Below are positions 1 to 8,823 of a stretch of DNA of 64,000 nt, piece by piece (positions within the stretch are counted from its first letter, which is position 1; every line of letters begins with the position of its first letter). This DNA comes from Alphaproteobacteria bacterium (lineage in GTDB: Bacteria > Pseudomonadota > Alphaproteobacteria > DSM-16000 > Inquilinaceae), in assembly GCA_028281925.1 (NCBI GenBank), contig JANQIX010000034.1:158122-222121 (forward strand), written 5' to 3'. The notes under the pieces are model-generated. The model saw only the letters and a list, made by a program, of their open reading frames with translations, was not told where the DNA came from and did no database searches. The position numbers and the translations under genes are program-made.

Positions 1-168
1 TTCGACAGCGTGCGCGGCGACTTCAGCTTCAACACCAACCACTTCCCGATTCAGGACTTCCATTTGCGCCAGATCGTGCAGCTTGACGACGGCACGCTGA
101 CCAACAGGCTGGTCGAGACGGTCTTCACCGAGCACGGCGACGCCTACGCCCAAGACTGCAGTATGTAG
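1..168 (+). CDS. Branched-chain amino acid-type ABC transporter substrate-binding protein, C-terminal end (partial)
   Basis: Only the last 55 residues are in the window; the reading frame is open from base 1 and ends in TAG. The tail (FDSVRGDFSFNTNH, then FHLRQIVQLDDG) matches the C-terminal lobe of periplasmic LivK-type binding proteins. In this family that lobe ends with a region of this kind followed by a short polar tail. The identity is supported by the livHMGF genes that follow in the same direction. The protein should bind the ligand in the periplasm and deliver it to the LivHM permease. The ligand (branched-chain amino acid, amide or urea-like compound) cannot be told from this fragment. 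Confidence 0.8.
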   Translation, partial: FDSVRGDFSFNTNHFPIQDFHLRQIVQLDDGTLTNRLVETVFTEHGDAYAQDCSM

Positions 169-190
169 GCTTCGATATCGCATCTCCCTG

Positions 191-217
191 CCCGGCTCGC
201 CTGACCGGCGGGCCGGG
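191..217. repeat. GC-rich hairpin between binding-protein and permease genes
   Basis: Bases 191-201 (CCCGGCTCGCC) can pair with 207-217 (GGCGGGCCGGG) with one mismatch and a 5-base loop. No T-run follows, so a full intrinsic terminator is not supported. Hairpins in this position often protect or partly attenuate the abundant binding-protein mRNA relative to the permease genes; that role is inferred here. Confidence 0.5.
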
Positions 218-247
218 CGCCCAGCCTAGAACCGGGACAACGGATCG

Positions 248-1160
248 ATGGATCCGCTGCTGCTGATTGAACAGTCGCTGAACGGGTTTCAGCTCGGCGT
301 CATGCTGTTTCTCATGGCCGCCGGACTGACGCTGGTGTTCGGCGTCATGGACATGATCAACCTCGCCCATGGCTCGTTCTACATGGTCGGGGCTTACCTC
401 ACTGCGACCTTCGTTGGCCTGTTCGACAGCTTCCTCTTGGCGGTGGTGCTGGCCGTGCCGCTGGCCGCGCTGGTGGGCGTGGTGGTGGAGCTGGTGGCGC
501 TGCGCACGCTCTATGGCCGCGATCATCTGGATCAGGTGCTGGCCACATTTGGCCTGATCCTGTTCTTCAACGAGCTGGTGAAGATCGTCTGGGGGCCTGT
601 ACCGCTACGCCTGACACCGCCGGAGTTCCTGGCCGGCCAGGTGGAGCTGATCCCCGGCGCCCCCTACCCGGCCTTCCGCCTGGCCGTGATCGTTGTCGGC
701 ATCGCGGTCGGCGCCTTCCTCTGGTACCTGATCGGGCGCACACGTTTGGGCATGCTGATCCGCGCCGGGGCCAGCAACCGGGAGATGGTGACGGCCCTTG
801 GCGTCGACATCGCCCGCATCTTCACCGCCGTGTTCGCGCTGGGCGCCGGCCTGGCGGGTCTTGCCGGCGCCATGGCCGGGCCGATCCTGGCCGTGGAGGT
901 GGGCATGGGCGAGCACATCCTGATCTTGACCTTCGTCGTGATCGTGATCGGCGGCATCGGCTCGGTGAAGGGCGCCTTCGTCGGCGCCGTTCTGGTGGGG
1001 ATGGTCGACACCTTCGGCCGCGTGCTGCTGCCGACGACCCTGAAACTGTTCCTCGACCCGTCGACCGCGGACGGCGTCGGCGCATCGCTGGCATCCATGG
1101 CGATCTACATACTGATGGCCGCCGTGCTGTTCTTCCGCCCGCGCGGGCTGTTCCCCGCCC

Positions 1161-1168
<8 letters not shown>
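248..1168 (+). CDS. livH: Branched-chain amino acid-type ABC transporter permease LivH
   Basis: This 306-residue inner-membrane protein has about eight hydrophobic segments. It starts with MDPLLLIEQSLNGFQLGVML and carries LivH-type signatures: the GLTLVFGVMDMINLAHGSFY region near residues 27-46 and the GGIGSVKGAFVGA loop near residues 237-249. That loop includes the EAA-like segment that contacts the ATPases. It forms one half of the permease channel with LivM. The ATG at 248 lies 79 bases after the binding-protein stop, and the end overlaps livM by 8 bases. Length is normal for the family. The ligand is unknown. Confidence 0.93.
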
Positions 1169-2233
<1,065 letters not shown>

Positions 2234-2237
<4 letters not shown>

Positions 2238-2998
2238 CCGCGCCGCTGTTGCAGGCCGTCGGCCTGACCAAGCGCTTCGGCGGACTGGTCGCCAACGACG
2301 CCATCGACCTCGGCGTCAGCGAAGGCCAGGTCCATGCCGTGATCGGCCCCAACGGCGCCGGCAAGACGACACTGCTCGCGCAGTTGAACGGCGAACTGAA
2401 GCCCGATCGCGGCACCATCCATTTTGACGGGCGCGACATCACCGCCCTACCGACGGCCACACGGGCGCGGCTGGGCTTGGCCCGCAGCTTCCAAATCACC
2501 TCGGTCTTCGCCAGCTTCAGCGCCGTCGACAATGTGGCGCTGGCCGTGCAGGGCCAGGAACGCCATAGCTTCCGGTTCTGGCGCGATGCCAGCGGCGACC
2601 CCGCATTGGCTGAACCGGCCGAACGTGCGCTGGAACGCGTCGGCCTTGCCGACCGCAGCCATGTTCCCGCCTCGGCACTCGCCCACGGCCAGAAGCGCCA
2701 GCTTGAACTGGCCATGGCGCTGGCCATGCGACCGAAACTTCTGCTGCTGGACGAGCCCATGGCCGGCATGGGGGTGGAGGAAAGTGCGGCCATGGTGACC
2801 CTGCTGGCGGGCCTGAAGGCGGAGGTGCCGATCCTGCTGGTGGAGCACGACATGGACGCCGTGTTCGCACTCGCAGACCAGATCACCGTGCTGCTTCATG
2901 GCCGCGTGATTGCCAGCGGCCCGCCGGCGGAGATTCGTCGCAATGCCGAGGTACGCGAGGCCTATCTGGGCGAAGACGCCGCCGCAGGGGACGGCTGA
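2234..2998 (+). CDS. livG: Branched-chain amino acid-type ABC transporter ATPase LivG
   Basis: This 254-residue cytoplasmic ATPase energises the LivHM permease. The Walker A motif GPNGAGKTT is near residue 38. The LivG-specific stretch GLARSFQITSVFASFSAVDN lies near residues 80-100. A degenerate signature (ALAHGQKRQLELAMAL), Walker B LLLLDEPMAGM and the H-loop VEHDMDAVF follow in order. The signature carries HGQ where the family consensus is SGG-like; HGQ is common in LivG. The ATG at 2234 overlaps the livM stop by 4 bases. The open frame extends upstream to 1934, but that part is out of frame with livM and reads as a shadow. Confidence 0.93.
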
Positions 2999-3711
2999 TG
3001 GCGCCGACGCTCTTGCATGTGCAGGACCTCCACAGCTTCTACGGCGAGAGCCAGGCGCTCTTCGGTGTGTTCCTGTCGGTGCATGCCGGCGAGATGGTGA
3101 CGCTGTTGGGCCGCAACGGCATGGGCAAGACGACGACCCTGAAGTCGATCTTGGGGTTGGTACGGCCGCGCGACGGTGTGGTGCGCATCGAAGGTCATGC
3201 CGTACAGGGCCAGCCCGCCCACCGTATCGCCCGCGCCGGCTTAGGGTTGGTGCCCGAAGGCCGCCAGATCTTTCCCAACCTGACCGTCGCCGAAAACCTG
3301 GTGGCGACCGCCGCCAACCCGACGAGCGGGGCAGACCCGTGGACCTTGGAGCGCGTCTTCACCTTCTTCCCCCGCCTGGCCGAGCGCCGCCGCCAGATGG
3401 GTGGCCAGCTTTCCGGCGGTGAACAGCAGATGCTGGCCATCGGCCGCGCGCTGATGACCAACCCCAAGCTGCTGATGCTGGACGAGGCGACCGAGGGCCT
3501 GGCCCCGATGGTGCGCGCCGAGATCTGGCGGTGCCTGGCGCAGCTGAAGGCCGACGGCCAGTCGATTCTGGTGATCGACAAGTACGTCGATGCGCTCACC
3601 CGCATCGCGGACCGCCACTACATCATCGAGAAGGGCCGCATCGCCTGGTACGGCACCAACAGCGATTTCCTAGACGAGCCGGCGCTGAAGGAGCGGTATC
3701 TGGGGGTGTGA
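2998..3711 (+). CDS. livF: Branched-chain amino acid-type ABC transporter ATPase LivF
   Basis: This 237-residue partner ATPase of LivG has Walker A GRNGMGKTTT (near residue 37), the family-typical GLGLVPEGRQIFPNLTV, signature LSGGEQQMLAIGRAL, and Walker B LLMLDEATEGLAP. The H-loop position reads VIDKYVDAL, without histidine. LivF proteins usually have a Q or N here, so lack of His is expected, though K is less common. The ATG overlaps the livG stop by one base (TGATG). It is the last gene of the importer operon. Function as a high-affinity uptake ATPase is well supported; the transported ligand is not. Confidence 0.93.
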   Translation: MAPTLLHVQDLHSFYGESQALFGVFLSVHAGEMVTLLGRNGMGKTTTLKSILGLVRPRDGVVRIEGHAVQGQPAHRIARAGLGLVPEGRQIFPNLTVAENLVATAANPTSGADPWTLERVFTFFPRLAERRRQMGGQLSGGEQQMLAIGRALMTNPKLLMLDEATEGLAPMVRAEIWRCLAQLKADGQSILVIDKYVDALTRIADRHYIIEKGRIAWYGTNSDFLDEPALKERYLGV

Positions 3712-3777
3712 GGGTGACATGGGCCGCCTCAGCCTCCTCGCCCTGCCCGCTTCCCAGCAGCAGAAGATGCTCTGAGG

Positions 3778-4146
3778 TTAGGCTTCCGTGGACCCGTGTT
3801 CGGCCAGAAGCGCGGAAACGCTGACGAGGACATCTGGCAGCTGCGTTTCCTTGATGCGCCAGACTCGACCGTGGTCGATCACGGCTTAGCCATGAATGAA
3901 CACATTCTTGAATCCGAAGATCGCCCGAAGATGTGGGATCCGGTCGGCCATTTCCGGGTCGACCTTCGAGAGTCGATTGAGAGCCTCGCCAATAATCTCA
4001 AACTGCCGTTCCACCGCTGCGCGTACGAGGGCGTCTTCTGCGTAGCCCTTTGTGTCAAGTCCAGTCGTGAACTGTTGGATTGCTTCCGCAGCCTGCTTCA
4101 CATCCCACAGATAGGCTCGTGGGTCACGCAGCATAGACGAGCTCAC
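3778..4146 (-). pseudogene. hepT: HepT-like RNase toxin (DUF86), interrupted by a stop codon at the conserved tyrosine
   Basis: The frame encodes the helical HepT fold: RDPRAYLWDVKQAAEAI near the N-terminus, AVERQFEIIGEAL in the middle and IFGFKNVFIHG at the active-site end. A TAA at 3888-3886 then ends it after 86 residues. The same frame continues for 35 sense codons (AVIDHGRVWRIKETQLPDVL and on) before TAA at 3780-3778. That continuation is the usual HepT C-terminal helix. In active members the motif is R-X4-H-X-Y; here R is K, H is kept and Y is the stop codon. The full frame would be about 121 residues, normal for the family. It overlaps the mntA end. An alternative start is the ATG at 4134. 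The toxin is probably dead or attenuated unless the stop is read through. Confidence 0.8.
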
Positions 4147-4435
4147 GCGATCGGCTGATCGCAGCGAGGATGTATGGATTCCGGACCGCCTTCGCTTCCA
4201 CTAGATCGACCGGCCGCCCGAGAAGCCCTCGCAGCGCCTCAGCGAGTCCAAAGAACTGCTCCAACGGCGGCAGGACGCTATCGGCTTTGAACGTCACTAA
4301 GAAATCGGCGTCGCTGCGATCTGTATCGAAATCTCCTTCGCGTGCCGCCGACCCAAACACCTCAAGCTTTGCCACGTCGTAGCGTCGGCAGATATCGATC
4401 AATGCAGCCCGCCGACTGGCAATATCAGCATGCAT
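4124..4435 (-). CDS. mntA: MntA-like antitoxin nucleotidyltransferase
   Basis: This 103-residue minimal nucleotidyltransferase starts with MHADIASRRAALIDICRRYD. The catalytic pattern is GSAAREGDFDTDRSDADFLV (near residues 28-47): GS, a loop and D-A-D for Mg2+/ATP. In characterised pairs MntA transfers AMP from ATP to a tyrosine of HepT and so silences it. Here the gene is intact while the downstream partner is broken, and the broken residue is the expected target tyrosine. Start choice: the ATG at 4435 gives a family-sized protein, while the longer open frame to 4705 runs into the neighbouring gene. It overlaps hepT by 23 bases, typical for this operon. Confidence 0.82.
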   Translation of the reverse strand: MHADIASRRAALIDICRRYDVAKLEVFGSAAREGDFDTDRSDADFLVTFKADSVLPPLEQFFGLAEALRGLLGRPVDLVEAKAVRNPYILAAISRSRELVYAA

Positions 4436-4523
4436 CGTGTCGGTCTCCGACGTTCGGCCGGTAGTTTCCAGTCCGCAACATGGGAATGTGCAGCGGCGCT
4501 GTCCAGAATTCCGACAGGGGGTC

Positions 4524-5048
4524 CTACCCGCACCCCTCCGGCACCTTCTCCTCCTGTAGCACCGGCTCCCAAGCCGCCGTCTCGTGATCCGGGTGCTGGA
4601 AGGAGCGGAGCTGGGACTTGCGTTCGGGCAGGATGTTAGATTCGGTCGACGAGCGTGACCAACCGTCAGACAGGTGCAGCCAGGGCACTTGCGCCTCGGT
4701 GCCATAGTGGACGGCGGGCGGTGCCAGCTCCGGGTGGTCCAGGCTGCCGATGGTGACGTCGATCCACTCGCTGTCGAGATAGCCGAAGCTGAGCGGTGTG
4801 CCGCAGTCGGCGCAGTATCCGCGCTCCGCCACGGTGGAGCTGAGGAACATCGCCGGGCGGCCGCGGGTCCAGGCGAAATCGGTGCGGCGCACCGGGGCCA
4901 GTGCTGCGAAGGCGTTGCCCACGGCCTTCTGGCACATGCGGCAATGGCAGAGATGCGTGCCCTCCGGCTGGGCGTAGAGGGCGTAACGGATGGCGCCGCA
5001 CTGGCAGCCGCCCGTCAGTACCGCTTTGCGATCTGTTGTCTTTCCCAT
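4524..5048 (-). CDS. GFA-family (CENP-V/GFA domain) zinc-binding protein
   Basis: The 174-residue protein has the cysteine set of the GFA fold. GGCQCGAIRY is near residue 13, CHCRMCQKAVGNAF near residue 34, and GYCADCGTPLSFGY near residue 77. These cysteines bind two zinc ions, one structural and one exchangeable. The family was named after glutathione-dependent formaldehyde-activating enzyme, but most members have no proven reaction, so a formaldehyde role should not be assumed. The last 30 residues (after HLSDGW) form a polar tail. It is cytosolic, with no signal peptide. A 52-residue membrane protein lies 66 bases upstream on the same strand and may be cotranscribed. Confidence 0.85.
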   Translation of the reverse strand: MGKTTDRKAVLTGGCQCGAIRYALYAQPEGTHLCHCRMCQKAVGNAFAALAPVRRTDFAWTRGRPAMFLSSTVAERGYCADCGTPLSFGYLDSEWIDVTIGSLDHPELAPPAVHYGTEAQVPWLHLSDGWSRSSTESNILPERKSQLRSFQHPDHETAAWEPVLQEEKVPEGCG

Positions 5049-5114
5049 GTCTGGCCGCCCCCGATGATGGTTCGTGGGCGGCCAGTCTACACCTCCAGTT
5101 CGGGTGACTGCTCG

Positions 5115-5273
5115 TTAAAGCGCGGCGCCGACCGCGCAGCCGATGGCGAGGATCACCGCCAGCTCGGCCAACACGATCCATGGCACGCCAAGCACATGCC
5201 CACGCGGGATGCGCTTCTGATAGGGCAGCAGGTCCGCCGCGCTCAGGCGGCGGCGCGGGTTCGTCGTTATCAT
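5115..5273 (-). CDS. Small single-pass membrane protein of unknown function (52 aa)
   Basis: This short gene starts at ATG 5273 (MITTNPRRRLSAADLLPYQK) and ends in TAA at 5115. A good ribosome-binding site, GAGGGA, lies about 8 bases before the start. The first 30 residues are basic and polar. The last 22 (PWIVLAELAVILAIGCAVGAAL as a block) are hydrophobic and should span the inner membrane with the basic end inside. It runs in the same direction as the GFA gene, 66 bases upstream of it. No family is recognised. The ribosome-binding site, composition and clean stop make it a plausible real gene. Confidence 0.55.
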   Translation of the reverse strand: MITTNPRRRLSAADLLPYQKRIPRGHVLGVPWIVLAELAVILAIGCAVGAAL

Positions 5274-5518
5274 TGGTACAGTCCCTCAAACCATCCGGGT
5301 GGGGTACCGTGCCCGACTGTTCCGGCGCCGGCCATGACGGCCGTCACAGGGCGCTGATCGCTCAGTCTTTTTCGGTGGTCGGGTCAGGTGGTCATCCCCG
5401 TGACCATTAGATGGTGTGTCCGCGGCCGCGACGCCAGATCGCCACTGTACTCGGCTCACACGAATGTTAGGGTGACGCGCCCTTCTTTGTCAGAGTTGCG
5501 AGCCCACGGAGCCGGCGA

Positions 5519-5761
5519 ATGCAGGCCATCTTCATCATGGTGAAATGCGAACTCGGCAAGGCCTACGACGTGGCCGCCGAGATCGTGGACAAGATCGAAC
5601 AGGTGTCGGAGGTCTATTCCATCTCCGGCCAGTACGACCTGCTGGTGAAATGCTATCTGTCGCGCGACCAGGATGTCGGGCATTTCGTGACCGGCGTGGT
5701 CCAGCAGGTGCCGCACATCAAAGACACGCAAACCATCATCACCTTCAATGCCTTCACCTGA
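5519..5761 (+). CDS. Stand-alone Lrp/AsnC ligand-binding (RAM) domain protein
   Basis: This 80-residue protein consists only of the alpha/beta RAM domain found at the C-terminus of Lrp/AsnC regulators. MQAIFIMVKCELGKAYDVA starts the first strand and helix, SISGQYDLLVKCYL is the characteristic central segment, and TQTIITFNAF is the last strand. No DNA-binding helix-turn-helix precedes it. Stand-alone members oligomerise and bind amino acids; a regulatory or sensing role is likely but its target is unknown. A GGAG lies about 7 bases before the ATG. The gene overlaps the next gene by 14 bases, so the two products are probably made together. Confidence 0.85.
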   Translation: MQAIFIMVKCELGKAYDVAAEIVDKIEQVSEVYSISGQYDLLVKCYLSRDQDVGHFVTGVVQQVPHIKDTQTIITFNAFT

Positions 5762-6623
5762 GACGGTCTATCTCGGCTATGACCAGGCCGGGCTGGACGC
5801 GCAGTACAACCTGCGCGCCCGGCATCCCGAGCATCCGGAGTTCTTCGCCGTCTATGCCGGCGACAGCGCAGCGGTGCGTGGCCGGCTGGCGCATGCGGAC
5901 TGCGCCTATGGCACGCATCCGCGCGAGCGGGTGACGCTGTTCCCGGCGGCGGAGGCGAATGCCCCTGTGCTCGCCTTCATCCATGGCGGCTATTGGCAGG
6001 CACTCAGCCGGCAGGATTTCGAGTTCCTGGCACCGGTGTTCGTGGAACGGGGCATCACCTTCGCCGCGATCGGCTATGACCTGTGCCCGAATGTGAGTTT
6101 TGCGACGTTGGTGGAGCAGGTGCGCCAGGCCGTGCTGTGGCTCTACGACAATGCGGCTGCGCACGGGGCCGACCCGGACCGGCTGTTCCTGTCCGGCCAT
6201 TCCGCCGGCGGCCATCTGGCCGCGCTGATGGCCTCGACCGATTGGCCGGCACTGGGCCATCCCGCCGGCGTCGTGAAGGGTGCCATGGCGATCAGTGGCG
6301 TCTATGACCTGGAGCCGATCCGCCTCAGCTTCCTCAACGGCCTTTTGGCGTTGGACCGACCGACCGTGGAGCGGCTGAGCCCGCTGATGACGATCCCGGC
6401 GACGCCCAGCCCGCCCCTGCTGCTGGCGGTCGGCGGTGAGGAGTCGGAGGAGTTCCACCGCCAGCAACGGGACTATGCCGCCGCCTTGCAGGCTTCCGGC
6501 CATGTAGCGCGCTGCGTTGACATGCCGGGATACCACCATTTCGACGTGATCCAGGCGTTCGGCCGGGCCGACACGCCGATCTGCACGGCCATGTGCGACC
6601 TGATAATGGCCTATGGCCGATAG
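5748..6623 (+). CDS. Alpha/beta hydrolase, kynurenine formamidase-like
   Basis: The 291-residue cytosolic hydrolase has the oxyanion motif FIHGGYWQALS near residue 77. The nucleophile elbow GHSAGGHLA lies near residue 148. An acidic stretch VGGEESEEFHRQ follows near residue 228, and the histidine is in PGYHHFDVI near residue 264. HGGYW with this spacing is typical of arylformamidases and related esterases, so cleavage of an amide or ester such as N-formylkynurenine is possible but not proven. No other kynurenine-pathway gene is nearby. The start lies inside the upstream RAM-domain gene, which points to translational coupling and perhaps amino-acid-linked regulation. Confidence 0.82.
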   Translation: MPSPETVYLGYDQAGLDAQYNLRARHPEHPEFFAVYAGDSAAVRGRLAHADCAYGTHPRERVTLFPAAEANAPVLAFIHGGYWQALSRQDFEFLAPVFVERGITFAAIGYDLCPNVSFATLVEQVRQAVLWLYDNAAAHGADPDRLFLSGHSAGGHLAALMASTDWPALGHPAGVVKGAMAISGVYDLEPIRLSFLNGLLALDRPTVERLSPLMTIPATPSPPLLLAVGGEESEEFHRQQRDYAAALQASGHVARCVDMPGYHHFDVIQAFGRADTPICTAMCDLIMAYGR

Positions 6624-6718
6624 TGTGGCTGAACGCTTTTTGTCTTAACCACTTGATAGGAGTTAGCGCGTAATTCTTCACAATAGTGGCATGCATCCCA
6701 TGGATCGGGAGCTTCGGC

Positions 6719-7042
6719 ATGGCGGGTGGCCAGGAAATTACGTACACGGTGCTTGCGCGCGACAGCAAAGGCTGGCAGTCGCAGGGCACGACGCATGAGA
6801 TGCAAGTGGCCGTCGGCAGTGCACAGGCTTTGGTGGACAAGAAGAAGTTCGTTGAGGCGCGAGTGGACCAGACCTATTTCGACAAGCGCAATAATCGTGA
6901 AGTGACGTCAACGATCATGGAGCGGAGTCAGAAGACGCGCAACGTGCCGATGGCCCTCTGGTTTGCACTGGCTTTGGTTGCGGGCGCGATCAGCTTCGCT
7001 ATTACCTACACCGTCGTCAACGACGGCCCACCGTTCCTCTGA
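6719..7042 (+). CDS. Small protein with one C-terminal membrane anchor, unknown function
   Basis: The 107-residue protein (from ATG 6719, MAGGQEITYTVLARDSKGW) has a soluble N-terminal domain with a strand-helix-strand look. An A-rich helix (VGSAQALVDKK) precedes a strand with an acidic turn (ARVDQTYFDKRNN). Near residues 80-100, MALWFALALVAGAISFAITY forms a single membrane segment that leaves the domain in the cytoplasm or anchored to the membrane. GGGAG lies 7 bases before this ATG; the alternative ATG at 6686 has no such site. The soluble part resembles small uncharacterised alphaproteobacterial proteins, but no named family is claimed. A terminator-like hairpin follows. Confidence 0.6.
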   Translation: MAGGQEITYTVLARDSKGWQSQGTTHEMQVAVGSAQALVDKKKFVEARVDQTYFDKRNNREVTSTIMERSQKTRNVPMALWFALALVAGAISFAITYTVVNDGPPFL

Positions 7043-7057
7043 GCGTTTGCCTTAGAT

Positions 7058-7075
7058 ACCCGCCTTCGCGGGTTT
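7058..7075 (+). terminator. Putative intrinsic terminator
   Basis: ACCCGC (7058-7063) and GCGGGT (7068-7073) form a 6-bp stem with a CTTC loop, followed by a short TT. It lies 15 bases after the upstream stop codon. The T-run is weak, so it is a modest candidate. Confidence 0.45.
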
Positions 7076-7147
7076 GGCGCTCTCGCTGTTAGCTTCTGCA
7101 TCTACCACCTGTACGTCGTCCTAGCGAAAGACGAGGACCTCTCCGAC

Positions 7148-7177
7148 ATGGGCGCCAGAAGTCAAGTTGGCGCCCAT
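7148..7177. repeat. Perfect 10-bp inverted repeat downstream of imuB
   Basis: ATGGGCGCCA (7148-7157) and TGGCGCCCAT (7168-7177) are exact inverted copies around a 10-base spacer. It sits 41 bases beyond the imuB stop, in a convergent intergenic region. It could end imuB transcripts on the minus strand, although no U-run follows, or it could be a protein-binding site. Confidence 0.5.
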
Positions 7178-7218
7178 GAACCTTATCTTGCTCTCAAATG
7201 GACACCCCACCACCGGGC

Positions 7219-8754
7219 TCAGGCGAAAAGGCCGTGCAGATACCAGCGGCACGGTCTCTCCGGGTCGTAAGGACCGTCGCGATAGAGCCAGAACCGGCGG
7301 CCGTCGGCATCTTCCACATGGTAATAGTCGCGCGCCGGCCTGCGCGGCGCATCCTGCCACCATTCGTGGGCAATCCGCTCCGGCCCGTCGGCGCGGGCAA
7401 CGCGATGGTGCCGCCCCTGCCAGCGGAACAGGATCGGCGGATCGTCCGGCACCGGGGCCATAGCCTCGATCGGCTGCGGCTGGGCCAGCAGGCGTAACGG
7501 ACGCGGCGTATCTGCCGGCCATGTCTCGGCCGAGGGTGCGGCCACGGCGGCCTGCCGCGCCACGGCCCGGTCTGGCCAATGGCTTTCGCGCACCGCAGGC
7601 CGGAATACCGCCCCCTGCCCCAGCCGCAGGGCCAGACGATCGGCCAATTCGGCCAGCGCCCGGCCGCCGCGTTCGGCTGCCGCTTGGTCCAACGCCGGCT
7701 GTGATGGCGCCATCGGCTCCACCGCATCGGCGGACAGCACCGCCACCTCAATGCCGAAGCCGGCATCCAGCCCCTCCAGCCGATCCCGGAACAGCCGGAA
7801 CAGGCCCGCGGGCTGGCGCATCGGCACGCTGGTGCCGATCGACCGCCGCGCCACGGCACCATCGACCCGGTAGAGCGTCAGCTCCGCCCGACGCACGCCC
7901 AGCCCCGCCTGTTCCAGGTCGCGGCAGAGCAGGCCCAGCAAGCGGTCGAGCGCGGCCTCAACATCTTCGGTCCGGCCGATCGGCTCGGCAAAGGCCAGGC
8001 GCGCGCGATAACGGGCAACGGGCTTCAGCGGAGAGATCGCCTCCGCTTCCGCCCCCGAGGCCTGGTCGAGACGCTGCAGCAGGCGCCGGCCGAAACGGGT
8101 GGCAAGCGGTCCGCGCGGTAGGGCCTGCACATCGCCGATGCGGCTGAGGCCGGCACGCTCCAGCGCCGCTACCGTGGCGGCGTCGAGACGCAGGCCCGCA
8201 ACCGGCAGCGGTGCGATCGCCTCACGCGACCGGCCGGGCGTGATCACGGCGGCCTCCAGCGCCCCGCCCCGCCAGCCATGGCCGGATCCGACCCGTGCGA
8301 TGGCCCAGGCGGCCCCAGCCGTGTCGGCAACGGCAAGCCGGGAGAGGAAACCGAGCCGGCCCAGGCGTGCGGACAGGTCCCGCGCTAGGTCCGCTTCCCC
8401 GCCGAACAGATGGGCGCAGCCGGTGATGTCCAGCAGGATGCCGTCGCCGCCATGGGGGGCGGCCCAGGGGGTGTAGCGGCCGCACCAGCAGGCAAGGTCG
8501 CGCAAGGCGCGGCTGTCAGCCTCAGGATCGGCCGGCACCGCCTGCATCCCCGGCTCCAGCGCCCGCGCATCGGCCAGCGGCATGCCGGGAAACAGGCCGG
8601 CCGCCGCGGCCGCGTCGTCCACACCGGTCACGATGCGGCGGCCGCGGTCGCCGGTGACGGTGACGAGCGGACGGCCGCCTTCCACCCCACCCTGTCGGTG
8701 CACGCGGTCGGTGGGCAGGGACGGCAGCCAGAGGGCCAAGATGCGCCGGGACAT
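7219..8754 (-). CDS. imuB: ImuB, catalytically inactive Y-family polymerase homologue for SOS mutagenesis
   Basis: The 511-residue protein starts MSRRILALWLPSLPTDRV. It has the Y-family palm and little-finger layout but lacks catalytic acids. The N-terminal Asp-containing strand of DinB is replaced by LALWLPSLP, and the S-x-D-E motif reads GGDGILLDITG, with Gly in place of Glu. This inactive state defines ImuB, which acts as a hub that binds the beta clamp and recruits ImuA and DnaE2 for error-prone lesion bypass. The C-terminal 100 residues (after about 400) are the ImuB-type tail. The ATG at 8754 is chosen because family homology starts there. imuA lies 86 bases upstream on the same strand. 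No dnaE2 is seen downstream. Confidence 0.9.
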   Translation of the reverse strand: MSRRILALWLPSLPTDRVHRQGGVEGGRPLVTVTGDRGRRIVTGVDDAAAAAGLFPGMPLADARALEPGMQAVPADPEADSRALRDLACWCGRYTPWAAPHGGDGILLDITGCAHLFGGEADLARDLSARLGRLGFLSRLAVADTAGAAWAIARVGSGHGWRGGALEAAVITPGRSREAIAPLPVAGLRLDAATVAALERAGLSRIGDVQALPRGPLATRFGRRLLQRLDQASGAEAEAISPLKPVARYRARLAFAEPIGRTEDVEAALDRLLGLLCRDLEQAGLGVRRAELTLYRVDGAVARRSIGTSVPMRQPAGLFRLFRDRLEGLDAGFGIEVAVLSADAVEPMAPSQPALDQAAAERGGRALAELADRLALRLGQGAVFRPAVRESHWPDRAVARQAAVAAPSAETWPADTPRPLRLLAQPQPIEAMAPVPDDPPILFRWQGRHHRVARADGPERIAHEWWQDAPRRPARDYYHVEDADGRRFWLYRDGPYDPERPCRWYLHGLFA

Positions 8755-8787
8755 GGGGAAAAGCCACTCGTGTTGACTCGGGTATGC

Positions 8788-8823
8788 GAACACTAAGCGA
8801 ACTTTAAAGAACAAGACAAGAAC
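8788..8823 (-). promoter_or_regulatory. Two tandem LexA boxes (four phased GTTC half-sites) before imuB
   Basis: Read on the imuB coding strand, GTTC occurs at 8823-8820, 8812-8809, 8802-8799 and 8791-8788. The outer pairs are GTTC-N7-GTTC, the alphaproteobacterial LexA operator, and the two operators are separated by 6 bases. The half-site starts are spaced 11, 10 and 11 bases, about one helical turn each. The block lies wholly in the imuA-imuB spacer, 34 bases before the imuB start, so imuB may have its own SOS-controlled promoter. Confidence 0.75.

Noticed and set aside
3712..3777. Tiny 19-codon frame after livF (MGRLSLLALPASQQQKML)
   Set aside because: Too short and without ribosome-binding site or conservation evidence; may be a remnant but nothing supports it.
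3796..4158. Plus-strand frame over the hepT region
   Set aside because: The minus strand has the HepT family sequence; the plus frame does not.
7219..8754. Active Y-family polymerase (DinB/DNA polymerase IV)
   Set aside because: The catalytic Asp and Glu are missing, the hallmark of ImuB.
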